A DNA stretch of 64,000 nucleotides from Micromonospora cremea. Lineage in GTDB: Bacteria; Actinomycetota; Actinomycetes; Mycobacteriales; Micromonosporaceae. This document shows, piece by piece, positions 53,855 to 61,776 of this stretch. Numbering within the stretch: the stretch's first letter is position 1; each line of letters opens with the position of its first letter. Location: NCBI RefSeq assembly GCF_900143515.1, contig NZ_FSQT01000002.1, forward strand, positions 2,667,501 to 2,731,500, in the 5' to 3' direction. The position numbers were made by a program, and so were the translations under genes. The notes beneath the pieces are model-generated. The model had not been told where the DNA came from. It was given only the letters and a program-made list of their open reading frames with translations, and did no database searches.

Positions 53855-55036
53855 TTACGCCGAGGGTATTGGTGGTTCGGGCGGGTGTCCGTGGGCCCGG
53901 ATGCTGTCGGTGACGGCAACCCCGGCGAGCACGAGGGTGGCGGTGAGACCGGCAACCAGCGCGGGGGTGAGCACCAGGACGGGGCCCGCAACCACCAGTA
54001 CGAGCAGCGCGACCAGCCGGGACGGCGACACCCGGCTGAACACCTCGTACTCGAATCGGGCGCGTCCGGCCAGGAACAACGCGGGCCCGCCGAGGATGAC
54101 GCCGGCAAGCCAGGGCGCCGTCTGCTCGGTGGGGTGGACGATGACGACCTCGATACCGGCAGCGGTGGCGACCACACCGGCCACCATGAGCAGGTGAGTG
54201 TAGGGCGCGGACCGTACGAATCTGCCTGGATTTCGGGATGTTTCGATGGCAGCTTGCAGCAGGGCCCCGGCGCGGTGGACGTAGATCTGCCACAGCAGCA
54301 CGGTGGCGGCGAAGCCGACCAGGAGCGCCACCGTACGGACGGTCGTCGGGTCGTTGTCGGCGTAGGCCAGCGTGGTGACGAGGATGAGGTCCCCGAGGGC
54401 GAGGGTGAAGAACTGCTGGTAGCGCTCCGCCAGGTGGTCGGCTGCCACCGCGTACTGGGGCATGGGTACCCGGCCGATCCGCGGCGTGGGGTAGCGGAGC
54501 GAGGCTGACCCGTAGTCGACGGCGAGCGCGGCGGCCCACAGCAGGCCCCGCGCCGGGCCTGCCACGAGACCGCCGGCGAGCCACGGTACGGCGGACACGA
54601 CGAACCAGAAGATGAACCGGCTGGCAGGTAGTCGCGCCGCGCGGCCGCGGAGCGCGGCGACGAGAAAGATGCCACGTCCCACCTGGATCGCCACGTATGC
54701 GCCCGCGAAGAGCAGGGCGTGCGCGGCGAAGGCTCCGGGCAGTGAGCCTGCCATCAGGATGGTCCCGAGCATGACCCAGAGCGTCGTGACGAAGATGGGC
54801 GGCCGTTGCGCGTAATAGAGGTCGGTTGCCAGCGCGGTGGCGGACCAGACCCACCAGATCGCCATCAACAGCAGCAGGGCCTGGAAGCCCCCGACCCAGT
54901 CGAGACGCTGCGCCAGGGTTCGTGAGGTCAGGGCGAGCGCAGCGACGAACACCAGATCGAGAAACAACTCCAGCAGGGTGGCCCGCTGCGGCCCCTCATC
55001 CCTACGGGTCAGCCCTACCGCTTGATCGGTCGTCAT
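53855..55036 (-). CDS. Low temperature requirement protein A (LtrA) family membrane protein
   Basis: A 393-residue polytopic protein. The family N-terminus ATLLELFLDLVFVAALALTSR with the E-L-F-x-D-L-V-F motif is present. About 11-12 hydrophobic helices follow, with the second family block HLAERYQQFFTLALGDLILVTT (E-R-x-x-x-F-x-x-x-x-x-G-D-x-I). LtrA was named for cold growth in Listeria; its biochemical activity is not known. There is no signal peptide. It is transcribed alone on the minus strand; the next gene upstream starts 170 bp away. Confidence 0.93.
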   Translation of the reverse strand: MTTDQAVGLTRRDEGPQRATLLELFLDLVFVAALALTSRTLAQRLDWVGGFQALLLLMAIWWVWSATALATDLYYAQRPPIFVTTLWVMLGTILMAGSLPGAFAAHALLFAGAYVAIQVGRGIFLVAALRGRAARLPASRFIFWFVVSAVPWLAGGLVAGPARGLLWAAALAVDYGSASLRYPTPRIGRVPMPQYAVAADHLAERYQQFFTLALGDLILVTTLAYADNDPTTVRTVALLVGFAATVLLWQIYVHRAGALLQAAIETSRNPGRFVRSAPYTHLLMVAGVVATAAGIEVVIVHPTEQTAPWLAGVILGGPALFLAGRARFEYEVFSRVSPSRLVALLVLVVAGPVLVLTPALVAGLTATLVLAGVAVTDSIRAHGHPPEPPIPSA

Positions 55037-55208
55037 CAGGTGCCCGTCTACTGACTCCGAGGTCTGGTGGGACTCGAGAGCGGCCTGCGACAGGGAGAAC
55101 GGGCCGAGTCGTATGCGGCGAGAAAGCCCTGATTGATGTTACGGGAGCATCAGCCGTAACTAGGGCGAAGAGGATGTTCTGTTCTCCGCCCGCCCGGAAA
55201 GACCCCTG

Positions 55209-55763
55209 TCACCTCGGGCTGCCCTGATGCTCCCTGCCCCTCATGGCGACTCCGTCGCTACCACCTTCGTTGTCCCAGACCTCGTACCGATCGGCGGGCG
55301 TTGTCGCCGCGGCACCCGCTGGCGCCAGGGCGGCGGCCAGGATGTCCGGCGCGTGTCTGAGGTTGGCCGGGTCGGCGGCGGTCGCCATCGCCCACTCGGC
55401 TGCCGACGGCGGGGTGGCGGGTGGCACCACGAGCAGGTCGACCTGGATGTCCCGGCCCGTGGTGGCGACAAGAACGGCGGGGTCGAGGGTGTCGAACCAC
55501 CCGAGACGAACCACGTCCCGTCCCACGGTCAACCGCCAAAGCCGGGAGTCCCAGGCGTGGATGTTGAGCATGAGGTGCCGGATCCGGCCATGTCGTTCAG
55601 CCAGGGCGTGCAGAAGGCCGGGGAGTTCGGCGGCCGGGTCCCAGGACCGCGGCCACCAGCCGCCGTCGAGCACCGTGCTTCCCCGATCGGTGGCGAGGAC
55701 GAGCCGAGGTGCGGCCGGCGTCGACGCGGGGGCCCTGGCGGTGTGTCGCTGGGTGACGGACAT
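55209..55763 (-). CDS. DUF5994-like conserved protein
   Basis: A 184-residue soluble protein; ATG 55763 (MSVTQRHTARAP) is chosen over upstream Met because of the low-complexity lead. Core segments are APRLVLATDRGSTVLDGGWWPRSWDPAAELPGLLHAL, read in parts, NIHAWDSRLWRL, VRLGWFDTLDPAVL and LLVVPPATPPSAAEWAM. The DGGWWPRS-D-AELP pattern is the hallmark of the DUF5994 family of actinomycetes, whose function is unknown. It starts 7 bp after the LapA-domain gene and is in one operon with it. Confidence 0.85.
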   Translation of the reverse strand: MSVTQRHTARAPASTPAAPRLVLATDRGSTVLDGGWWPRSWDPAAELPGLLHALAERHGRIRHLMLNIHAWDSRLWRLTVGRDVVRLGWFDTLDPAVLVATTGRDIQVDLLVVPPATPPSAAEWAMATAADPANLRHAPDILAAALAPAGAAATTPADRYEVWDNEGGSDGVAMRGREHQGSPR

Positions 55764-55770
55764 GGCTGGC

Positions 55771-56196
55771 TCAGCCTTCCTGGTGGGGCGGCGGGGCCTG
55801 GGCAACGCCGGTCATCGGTGGGGTTGGTGAACCGGGCGCGGGCCAACCGGCCGGCGGTGTCGCGGAACTGCGGTTTCGCATCCTCAGTTGGAGGATCCGG
55901 GCGGTGCCGGGGAGGGCGACGAGCAGGACCCCGATCACCGCCGCCAGCAGCAGCGCCACACCGGTCGGCAGAGCCACCCGTGCACCGAAGAACGCCACGT
56001 CGGCCCGCTGTCCGTTCTGAAGTACGAAGATCAGGAGCAGCAGGAGCACGATCGCGAACACCACGGCGACGATCCACAGATCCCCGACTCGCGAGCGCTT
56101 CATCGCAGGCCGAAGGGGTTTCGGGCGGGAAGCGGCGGGGCCGTCGTGTCCGTTGACGGTGGAGGGTTGGACGTGCCTGTCTCGGGGTGCGGTCAT
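55771..56196 (-). CDS. LapA-domain (DUF1049) membrane protein
   Basis: A 141-residue protein; ATG 56196. A cytoplasmic, Arg/Pro-rich N-terminus of ~40 residues leads to two transmembrane helices: LWIVAVVFAIVLLLLLIFVLQN and LPTGVALLLAAVIGVLLVALPG. Between them is the LapA signature F-V-L-Q-N-x-Q-x-A-D-V-x-F-F. The C-terminal tail is Pro-rich. In proteobacteria LapA/YciS supports LPS assembly; in actinomycetes the role is unknown. It lies 7 bp upstream of the DUF5994-like gene on the same strand. Confidence 0.9.
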   Translation of the reverse strand: MTAPRDRHVQPSTVNGHDGPAASRPKPLRPAMKRSRVGDLWIVAVVFAIVLLLLLIFVLQNGQRADVAFFGARVALPTGVALLLAAVIGVLLVALPGTARILQLRMRNRSSATPPAGWPAPGSPTPPMTGVAQAPPPHQEG

Positions 56197-56721
56197 GACG
56201 AGCCGCCGCCTTCCGATGGGTGCCCGGCGTAGCTGGCCGTCTGTGTGCGCCAGCGCGGGCGAGGGTTTGGGCGAGCGGCGACATACTGTCGGGGCCCGGG
56301 GTATGCCGGTGCGGGGAAGGGCCGGCCATCGGCGCCGCGGAGAGGCGGCGACCTGGTCGATGGATGTGCGGGGGGCGGGTGATTTGAGCGTACGCCTCCG
56401 CGGCGGCCGCCGCTGTGCGGGCAGTTTCCGCCGCGCCCGGCCACCGTGCGGGTGCAGGTTCACAGGGCGAGGGCGTACGGTGAACATGTCGCCCGGGACC
56501 CGGTGGCCGCCAGATGCCGTCGCCACCAGCCCATGAGGGGCGTTATCCCCATCGCCGCGAGGTGCTGGTCGTGTTGGTTGATCGCCGACCACGTCCGGCC
56601 GTCGGATTCACCGGTCACCGCACATTCGGGCTCGGCGCGAGGGCCGGTGGTGGATTCCGACCCGTTCACACCGCCGTCCGCGAGCATGACCGTTTCGGAC
56701 GGCTCAACAAGGGAGCACCTG
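56197..56721. other. 525-bp intergenic region upstream of the glycosyltransferase operon
   Basis: No convincing gene on either strand: open frames here have low-complexity Arg/Pro products. It separates the divergent LapA gene (-) and the 57-residue gene (+). A hairpin CCGTCCG (56674-56680) / CGGACGG (56696-56702) lies about 20 bp before the small gene's start and could act in the leader of the operon. The promoter for the rightward operon must lie in this stretch. Confidence 0.5.
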
Positions 56722-56895
56722 ATGAGGATTGCCAGAAACAGGATCGTCAGCGCACTTCGCGACCGAGGCCAGCAGGCCAGGGCCGACTGGGTCGAGCGCG
56801 AGCTGCCGGAGCGCGTTGACCCCGCCAAGCACTCCGGCCTGCTCGCCACCCTGCATCTCGACCCGGCTGACCTCGCCGACGCGCCCTCTCCGTGA
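56722..56895 (+). CDS. 57-residue conserved-looking small protein leading the glycosyltransferase operon
   Basis: ATG 56722 follows AAGGGAG with 7-nt spacing. The product is a basic, helical polypeptide (MRIARNRIVSALRDRGQQAR, then WVERELPERVDPAKH and LATLHLDPADLAD). It overlaps the first glycosyltransferase GTG by 4 bp (GTGA), so it is co-translated with the pathway genes. I do not recognise a family; similar short basic proteins precede such clusters in related genomes only as a vague memory. It could be a regulatory or assembly peptide. Confidence 0.75.
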   Translation: MRIARNRIVSALRDRGQQARADWVERELPERVDPAKHSGLLATLHLDPADLADAPSP

Positions 56896-57896
56896 GGGTG
56901 GCGCTGCTCGGACCAGTCGCCTGGCGCACGCCTCCGCACCACTACGGCCCCTGGGAGCAGGTGACCGGCCTGCTCGCCGAGGGGCTGGCCAGCCGCGGCG
57001 TCGACGTGACTCTCTTCGCGACGCTGGACTCGGTCACCTCGGCCCAGCTGGACGGCGTCTGCCCCCGCGGGTACGCGGACGACCCGGACATGGACGGCCG
57101 GGTGTGGGAGGCGATGCACGTCGCCTACGCGCTGGGCCGCTCAGCGCAGTTCGACCTGGTGCACAGCCACCTCGACTGGCTGCCGCTGGCCTTCGCGGAA
57201 CACTGTCGCGCTCCGCTGCTCACCACCGTTCACGGCTTCTCCGGCGCGGGGATCCTGCCCGCCTACGCCCGGGCCCGCTCGTCCTACGTGTCGATCTCCG
57301 ACGCCGACCGGGCCCCCGAGCTCGACTACCTCGCCACGGTGCAGCACGGCGTGGACCTCACCGGGTTGCCGTTCACCCCCGATGCCGGCCCCGGACTGGC
57401 GGCCTTCGGCCGGATCCATCCTGACAAGGGCACCCACACCGCCATCGAGATCGCCCGCCTCGCCGGCCGGCCCCTGACCATCTGCGGCATCGTGCAGGAC
57501 GAGCGGTACTTCGCCGAGCAGGTGGCCCCGCACATCGACGGTGACCAGGTCATCTTCCTCGGGTCGGTCGGTCCCCGCCGGCGTGCGGAGGTGCTGGGAG
57601 CCAGCACCGCCCTGCTGCACCCGATCGCGTTCGACGAACCGTTCGGACTGTCGGTCGTGGAGTCAATGGCCTGCGGGACGCCGGTCGTCGCGTACGCGCG
57701 AGGGTCGATGCCGGAGGTCGTCGACGATGGCGTGACGGGGTTCCTCGTCCATACCGTCGAGGAGGCCGTCGACGCGGTGACCCGGGCCGCCGGCCTCGAC
57801 CGCGAAGGTTGCCGGGCGCGGGCTCAGCAGCGCTTCAGCGCGGACCGGATGGTCACCGACTATCTCGCCGTCTACGACCACCTCCTTCACAGCTGA
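56892..57896 (+). CDS. Family 4 glycosyltransferase (GT-B)
   Basis: A 334-residue GT4 enzyme without membrane segments. The N-terminal Rossmann domain starts MRVALLGPVAWRTPPHHYGPWEQVTGLLA with the HSHLD acceptor-side motif. The C-terminal nucleotide-sugar domain has AFGRIHPDKGTHTAIEIA and the E-x7-E motif E-PFGLSVV-E, followed by MACGTPVVAYARGSMPEVV. GT4 enzymes use GDP- or UDP-sugars with retention. It starts coupled to the small protein and is the first of two GT4s in the operon. With a GH130 phosphorylase downstream, GDP-mannose is the most likely donor; this is inference. Confidence 0.92.
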   Translation: MRVALLGPVAWRTPPHHYGPWEQVTGLLAEGLASRGVDVTLFATLDSVTSAQLDGVCPRGYADDPDMDGRVWEAMHVAYALGRSAQFDLVHSHLDWLPLAFAEHCRAPLLTTVHGFSGAGILPAYARARSSYVSISDADRAPELDYLATVQHGVDLTGLPFTPDAGPGLAAFGRIHPDKGTHTAIEIARLAGRPLTICGIVQDERYFAEQVAPHIDGDQVIFLGSVGPRRRAEVLGASTALLHPIAFDEPFGLSVVESMACGTPVVAYARGSMPEVVDDGVTGFLVHTVEEAVDAVTRAAGLDREGCRARAQQRFSADRMVTDYLAVYDHLLHS

Positions 57897-58008
57897 ACCG
57901 CCTCGAATCCGTTCCGCCGGTCACACACGCTGACCGGTGTGCGCCGTCACGCGTGAGGTTCGTCCCTCGTACTCCCGGGGCGGCCGACAACCGGAAGGCC
58001 CGACACCC

Positions 58009-59145
58009 ATGCCCAGCTACGGATTCCTCAGCACCCACCCACCGACCCGGTGCGGACTGGCCACCTTCAACTCCGCCCTCGCCGCCCAGTTGACCGCCGA
58101 CGGCGCGCGCGGCGGCATCGTGCGGGTCACCGACCACGGCGATGACCAGCGGCCCGGGCCCGGGGTGGTGCACACCTGGTCGGCGCGCACCCCGGCCGGC
58201 TGGCGGGACGCCGCGGCGGTCCTGAGCAGCTTCGACGTGGCCATCGTCCAGCACGAGTACGGCATCTACCCCGGCAACGACGGCGAGGACGTCCTGCCCC
58301 TGCTGCGCCGGCTCACCGTGCCGAGCATCGTGGTCCTGCACACCGTGCTCCGCCAGCCCTCCGCCCGGCAGAAGTCCCTGCTGGAGCAGATCGTCGCCAC
58401 CGCGGGTGCGGTCGTGACGATGACCGACACCGCCCGTGACCGGCTGCTCGTCGGCTACGCCGTGTCGCCGGGCAAGGTCACGGTCATCCCGCACGGCGCC
58501 GCCGAGCACGTCGGCGTGCGCGTCGACCGACGGGCCCGCCCGCACCTGCTGACCTGGGGGCTGATTGGTCCCGGCAAGGGCATCGAGTGGTCGTTGCGGG
58601 CCCTCGCGCGGTTGCAGGACCTGGAACCGACACCCACCTACACCGTCGCCGGCCGGACCCACCCCAAGGTGATCGAGCACCAGGGCGAGACGTACCGGTC
58701 GGGCCTGCACCGGCTCGGTGCGCAGCTGGGCATCGCGCACGCCGTGGACTACCAGGACGTCTACCACGACCTGGAGGCACTGGGTCGGTTGATTCGCTCC
58801 GCCGACGTGGTCGTGCTGCCGTACGACTCCCGCGAACAGGTCACCTCCGGCGTGCTCATCGAGGCGGTGGCCGCCGGCGTGCCCGTGGTGGCCACCGCGT
58901 TCCCGCACGCCGTCGAGCTGCTCACCGGTGGACCAGGTCTGGTCGTACCCCACCAGGATCCGGCGGCGCTGGCCGCGGCGATCCGGCGGATCCTGATCGA
59001 GCCCGGTCTGACCGCCCGGCTGGCCGGCCGCATCCGGCCACTGGCCGCGCATCTGCGCTGGCCGGCGGTGGCGGCCCAGTACGGCACGCTCGCCGAGCGG
59101 CTCACCGAGGCCCGCCCGGCCGTCGTCGGCGCGGCGTCGGCATGA
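58009..59145 (+). CDS. Second family 4 glycosyltransferase (GT-B)
   Basis: A 378-residue GT4-like enzyme; ATG 58009 behind GGAAGG. The N-terminus has STHPPTRCGLATF and the QHEYGIYPG motif common to a GT4 subgroup (often annotated as glycosyltransferase beside GH130). The C-terminal domain has TWGLIGPGKGIEWSLRAL and the last motif SREQVTSGVLIEAVAAG. There the first acid of the canonical E-x7-E is Gln (Q-VTSGVLI-E), with Glu one residue earlier. It overlaps the barrel-protein gene by ATGA. Donor and acceptor are unknown; same-operon GT4 and GH130 suggest mannose chemistry. Confidence 0.92.
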   Translation: MPSYGFLSTHPPTRCGLATFNSALAAQLTADGARGGIVRVTDHGDDQRPGPGVVHTWSARTPAGWRDAAAVLSSFDVAIVQHEYGIYPGNDGEDVLPLLRRLTVPSIVVLHTVLRQPSARQKSLLEQIVATAGAVVTMTDTARDRLLVGYAVSPGKVTVIPHGAAEHVGVRVDRRARPHLLTWGLIGPGKGIEWSLRALARLQDLEPTPTYTVAGRTHPKVIEHQGETYRSGLHRLGAQLGIAHAVDYQDVYHDLEALGRLIRSADVVVLPYDSREQVTSGVLIEAVAAGVPVVATAFPHAVELLTGGPGLVVPHQDPAALAAAIRRILIEPGLTARLAGRIRPLAAHLRWPAVAAQYGTLAERLTEARPAVVGAASA

Positions 59146-60194
59146 CCGCGACCACCGGCCACCCCACCATGTCGGCCGGCAGACGCTGGGTGACGGCGCC
59201 GGCGCCGAGCTTCGCGCACCTGAGCCGGCTGAGCGACGACACCGGCCTGTTCGAGCACGCGCGGCACGCCATCGTCCGCCGCGAGCACGGCTACTGCACC
59301 GACGACGTGGCCCGCGGCCTGGTGGTCATCAGCCGCGAGCCGGAACCCACCGATGAGGTGCTCCGACTCGCGGAGCGTTACCTGGCCTTCCTGACCCACG
59401 CGCAGGACGCCGGCGGCGCCTTCCGCAACCGGCTCGGCCACGACCGGCGCTGGGCCGACGATCCTGGGCTCGGCGACTGGTGGGGCCGAGCGCTGTGGGG
59501 GCTGGGCACCGCCGCTGCCCGCAGTCCCGCCGCCTGGATACGGGAGGAGGCGCTGGTCGCCTTCACCAGGGGCGCCACGCGGCGCTCCCCGGCCCCGCAC
59601 GCGATGGCCTTCGCCGGGCTCGGCGCGGCCGAGGTGCTGCGCCGGCACCCGGGCCACGCCGTCGCGGCCGCGTTGCTCGCGGACGCGGCGACCACCATCG
59701 GCGTCCCCGGGGCCGACCAGCGGTGGCCCTGGCCGCGGCAGCAGCTGACCTACGCCAGCCCGGCCCTCGCCGAGGTGGTCATCGCCGCCAGCCAGCTGCG
59801 CCACGGCGGTCCAGCCCTCGACGAGGGTCTGCGGATGCTGACCTGGCTGCGGGACGTCCAGCTTCGCGAGGGGCGACTGTCGGTCGTGCCCGCCGGAGGC
59901 TGGCGGCGCGGCGCGGTAAGACTCCACCACGACCAGCAGCCGATCGAGGTGGCCGCCTTTGCCGATGCCTGTGCCACGGCAGCCACGGTCACCGGCGACG
60001 CCGATTGGGAGACCGGGGTGCGGCAGGCGGTCGGTTGGTTCCTCGGCGACAACGACGTCGGTACGCCGATGTGGGATCCGGCGACCGGCGGCGGCTACGA
60101 CGGGCTGACCCCGCACGGACCCAATCTGAACCAGGGCGCCGAATCCACCCTCGCGCTCATCTCCACCCTGCAGCACGCCCGGCGGTGGTCGTGA
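59142..60194 (+). CDS. (Alpha/alpha)6-barrel protein, conserved partner of GH130/GT4
   Basis: A 350-residue helical protein. Repeated pairs of helices with HGYCTDDVARGLVVI, AGGAFRNRLGHDRRWADDPGLGDWWGRALWGLG, read in parts, AFAGLGAAEVLRR, TYASPALAEVVIAA and GYDGLTPHGPNLNQGAESTLA give a toroid like those of six-hairpin glycosidases and epimerases. Conserved Asp, Glu, His and Trp residues line the motifs. It is often annotated simply as glycosyltransferase or hypothetical. Coupled on both sides (ATGA at the start, GTGA at the stop), it is a fixed part of the operon. It might be a glycosidase or 2-epimerase acting on the operon's oligosaccharide; the reaction is unassigned. Confidence 0.85.
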   Translation: MTATTGHPTMSAGRRWVTAPAPSFAHLSRLSDDTGLFEHARHAIVRREHGYCTDDVARGLVVISREPEPTDEVLRLAERYLAFLTHAQDAGGAFRNRLGHDRRWADDPGLGDWWGRALWGLGTAAARSPAAWIREEALVAFTRGATRRSPAPHAMAFAGLGAAEVLRRHPGHAVAAALLADAATTIGVPGADQRWPWPRQQLTYASPALAEVVIAASQLRHGGPALDEGLRMLTWLRDVQLREGRLSVVPAGGWRRGAVRLHHDQQPIEVAAFADACATAATVTGDADWETGVRQAVGWFLGDNDVGTPMWDPATGGGYDGLTPHGPNLNQGAESTLALISTLQHARRWS

Positions 60195-61681
60195 CCGGCA
60201 TCCTGGCCGTCCGGCAGCACCGCATCCTCACCCCGGACCCACGCCGGGTCATCGTCAAGCTTTTCGTCCCAGGTGAGGACGCCGCGGTGGTACGCACCCG
60301 CGCGGGTGCGCTCATCGACCGTGTGGCGCGCCTCGACGAGGAGGAAACCGGCAGGCTGTTGAGGGACACCTTCGACCGCTTCGGCGCCCGGCACCGCGAC
60401 CTGGCCGGTACGTTCCACCACCACTACGGCCTCGTCCGGCACCGCGCCGCCCGGGCCTGGGATCTCTCTCCCACCAGCCGGCTCCTGGTTGGCGCCTACT
60501 TCAGTCACGAGTACGCGGTCGAGTCCGCCGCCCTGTGCAACCCGTCGATGGTGGCCCACCCCGACCAGACCGAGCTGAGCGCCGGGCAGCTGCGCGTCGC
60601 GGTCAGCCTGCGCCAGATCGGCGAGGGCCACCTGTCGTCCATCGGCTTCGCCACCGCGGTCCTCGGACCCGGGCGCCAGCTCGTCATCGCCGACCGGTCC
60701 GGCCCTCTGGCCGTTGGACAGCGAACGGGCGTACGGCACCGCCGGGACCTGCTCGCTGCCGGGCTGGCCGAGGAGGACGTCGACAATGAGGTCAGCGCCA
60801 CGGTGCTGGACGCCCTGCCCGACCGGTATGACGAGGCCACCTTCGAGCGGGTGCTCGGCGACCTGCCAGCGGATCTGCTCTCCCGCAGCACCGGGATGGG
60901 CACCCTCGAGCAACTGCGTCGCACCAACGCCGGCAGCTACGCCACGGCCTTCCCCGCCGACACGGCTCTGCACGAACGGGTGCTCTGGCCGGCCACCCCG
61001 GCAGAGAGCAACGGCATGGAGGACGCCCGGTTCGTTCGGTTCGTGGACGAGTCCGGCCCGATGTACCGGGCCACCTACACCGCGTACGACGGCCGGAACA
61101 TCGCCACCCGCGCGCTGGCCAGCAGCGACCTGCGCCGTTTCGAGATGACCCCGATGCGTGGGCCGGGTGCCCGTAACAAGGGGATCGCGCTGTTCCCCCG
61201 TACCGTCGGCGGCCGGCACCTGGCTCTCTGCCGCGCCGACGGCGAGACCATCGGTTTGACCGTGCTGGACGGCGAAAACCGCTGGCAGTCCCCTGTCCCG
61301 CTGCACGCCCCCCGGGACAGTTGGGAGTTGATCCAGGTCGGCAACTGCGGGTCTCCCATCGAAACCGACGCGGGCTGGCTCGTGCTCACCCACGGTGTCG
61401 GGCCCATGCGCCGGTACGCCATCGGCGCTCTCCTGCTCGACCTGCAGCGACCGGAGCGGGTCGTCGCGCACCTTCCCGGCGTGCTCCTGTCAACCGACCA
61501 GGGCGACCGGGACGGGTACGTACCCAACGTCGTCTACTCCTGCGGCGGGCTGATCCACGACGGCGAGCTGTGGCTGCCGTACGGGGCCAGTGACACCCGG
61601 GTCGGTTTCGCCACCGTGCCGGTCGCCGCCCTCCTCGCCGCGATGGTGGAGTCCCCACCTACGGACGGCAGGAACGGGTGA
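60191..61681 (+). CDS. Family GH130 phosphorylase (beta-mannoside phosphorylase-like)
   Basis: A 496-residue protein, GTG 60191 coupled to the previous stop. An N-terminal helical extension (~1-95) precedes the five-bladed propeller. The family motifs are FSHEYAVESAALCNPSMV, GEGHLSSIGF (in which the phosphate-binding loop lies), the catalytic NGMEDARFV with the general-acid Asp278, and the late NVVYSCGGLI and LPYGASD. GH130 enzymes phosphorolyse beta-1,4- or beta-1,2-mannosides to mannose-1-phosphate, or run in reverse to synthesise chains. The lack of a signal peptide places it in the cytosol. With two GT4s it could degrade an intracellular mannan made by the same operon. Confidence 0.92.
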   Translation: MTGILAVRQHRILTPDPRRVIVKLFVPGEDAAVVRTRAGALIDRVARLDEEETGRLLRDTFDRFGARHRDLAGTFHHHYGLVRHRAARAWDLSPTSRLLVGAYFSHEYAVESAALCNPSMVAHPDQTELSAGQLRVAVSLRQIGEGHLSSIGFATAVLGPGRQLVIADRSGPLAVGQRTGVRHRRDLLAAGLAEEDVDNEVSATVLDALPDRYDEATFERVLGDLPADLLSRSTGMGTLEQLRRTNAGSYATAFPADTALHERVLWPATPAESNGMEDARFVRFVDESGPMYRATYTAYDGRNIATRALASSDLRRFEMTPMRGPGARNKGIALFPRTVGGRHLALCRADGETIGLTVLDGENRWQSPVPLHAPRDSWELIQVGNCGSPIETDAGWLVLTHGVGPMRRYAIGALLLDLQRPERVVAHLPGVLLSTDQGDRDGYVPNVVYSCGGLIHDGELWLPYGASDTRVGFATVPVAALLAAMVESPPTDGRNG

Positions 61682-61725
61682 GGGCCGGCCGTCGCGCCGC
61701 CCGTGAGCCGCGGTGAGTGGGATTT

Positions 61726-61740
61726 TGCACTCACAGTGCA
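61726..61740. promoter_or_regulatory. Palindromic operator candidate upstream of the DUF2855 gene
   Basis: TGCACT-CAC-AGTGCA is a perfect 6-bp inverted repeat with 3-nt spacer, 36 bp before the start of the DUF2855 gene. It overlaps an alternative small hairpin GTGAGTG/CACTCAC (61713-61734), and TTGCAC may serve as a -35 box. It looks like a dimeric repressor site; no dedicated regulator gene is adjacent. Confidence 0.55.
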
Positions 61741-61776
61741 CTTGTCTCCGATTCCGGGGCTGTCTAGCTTCAGACC

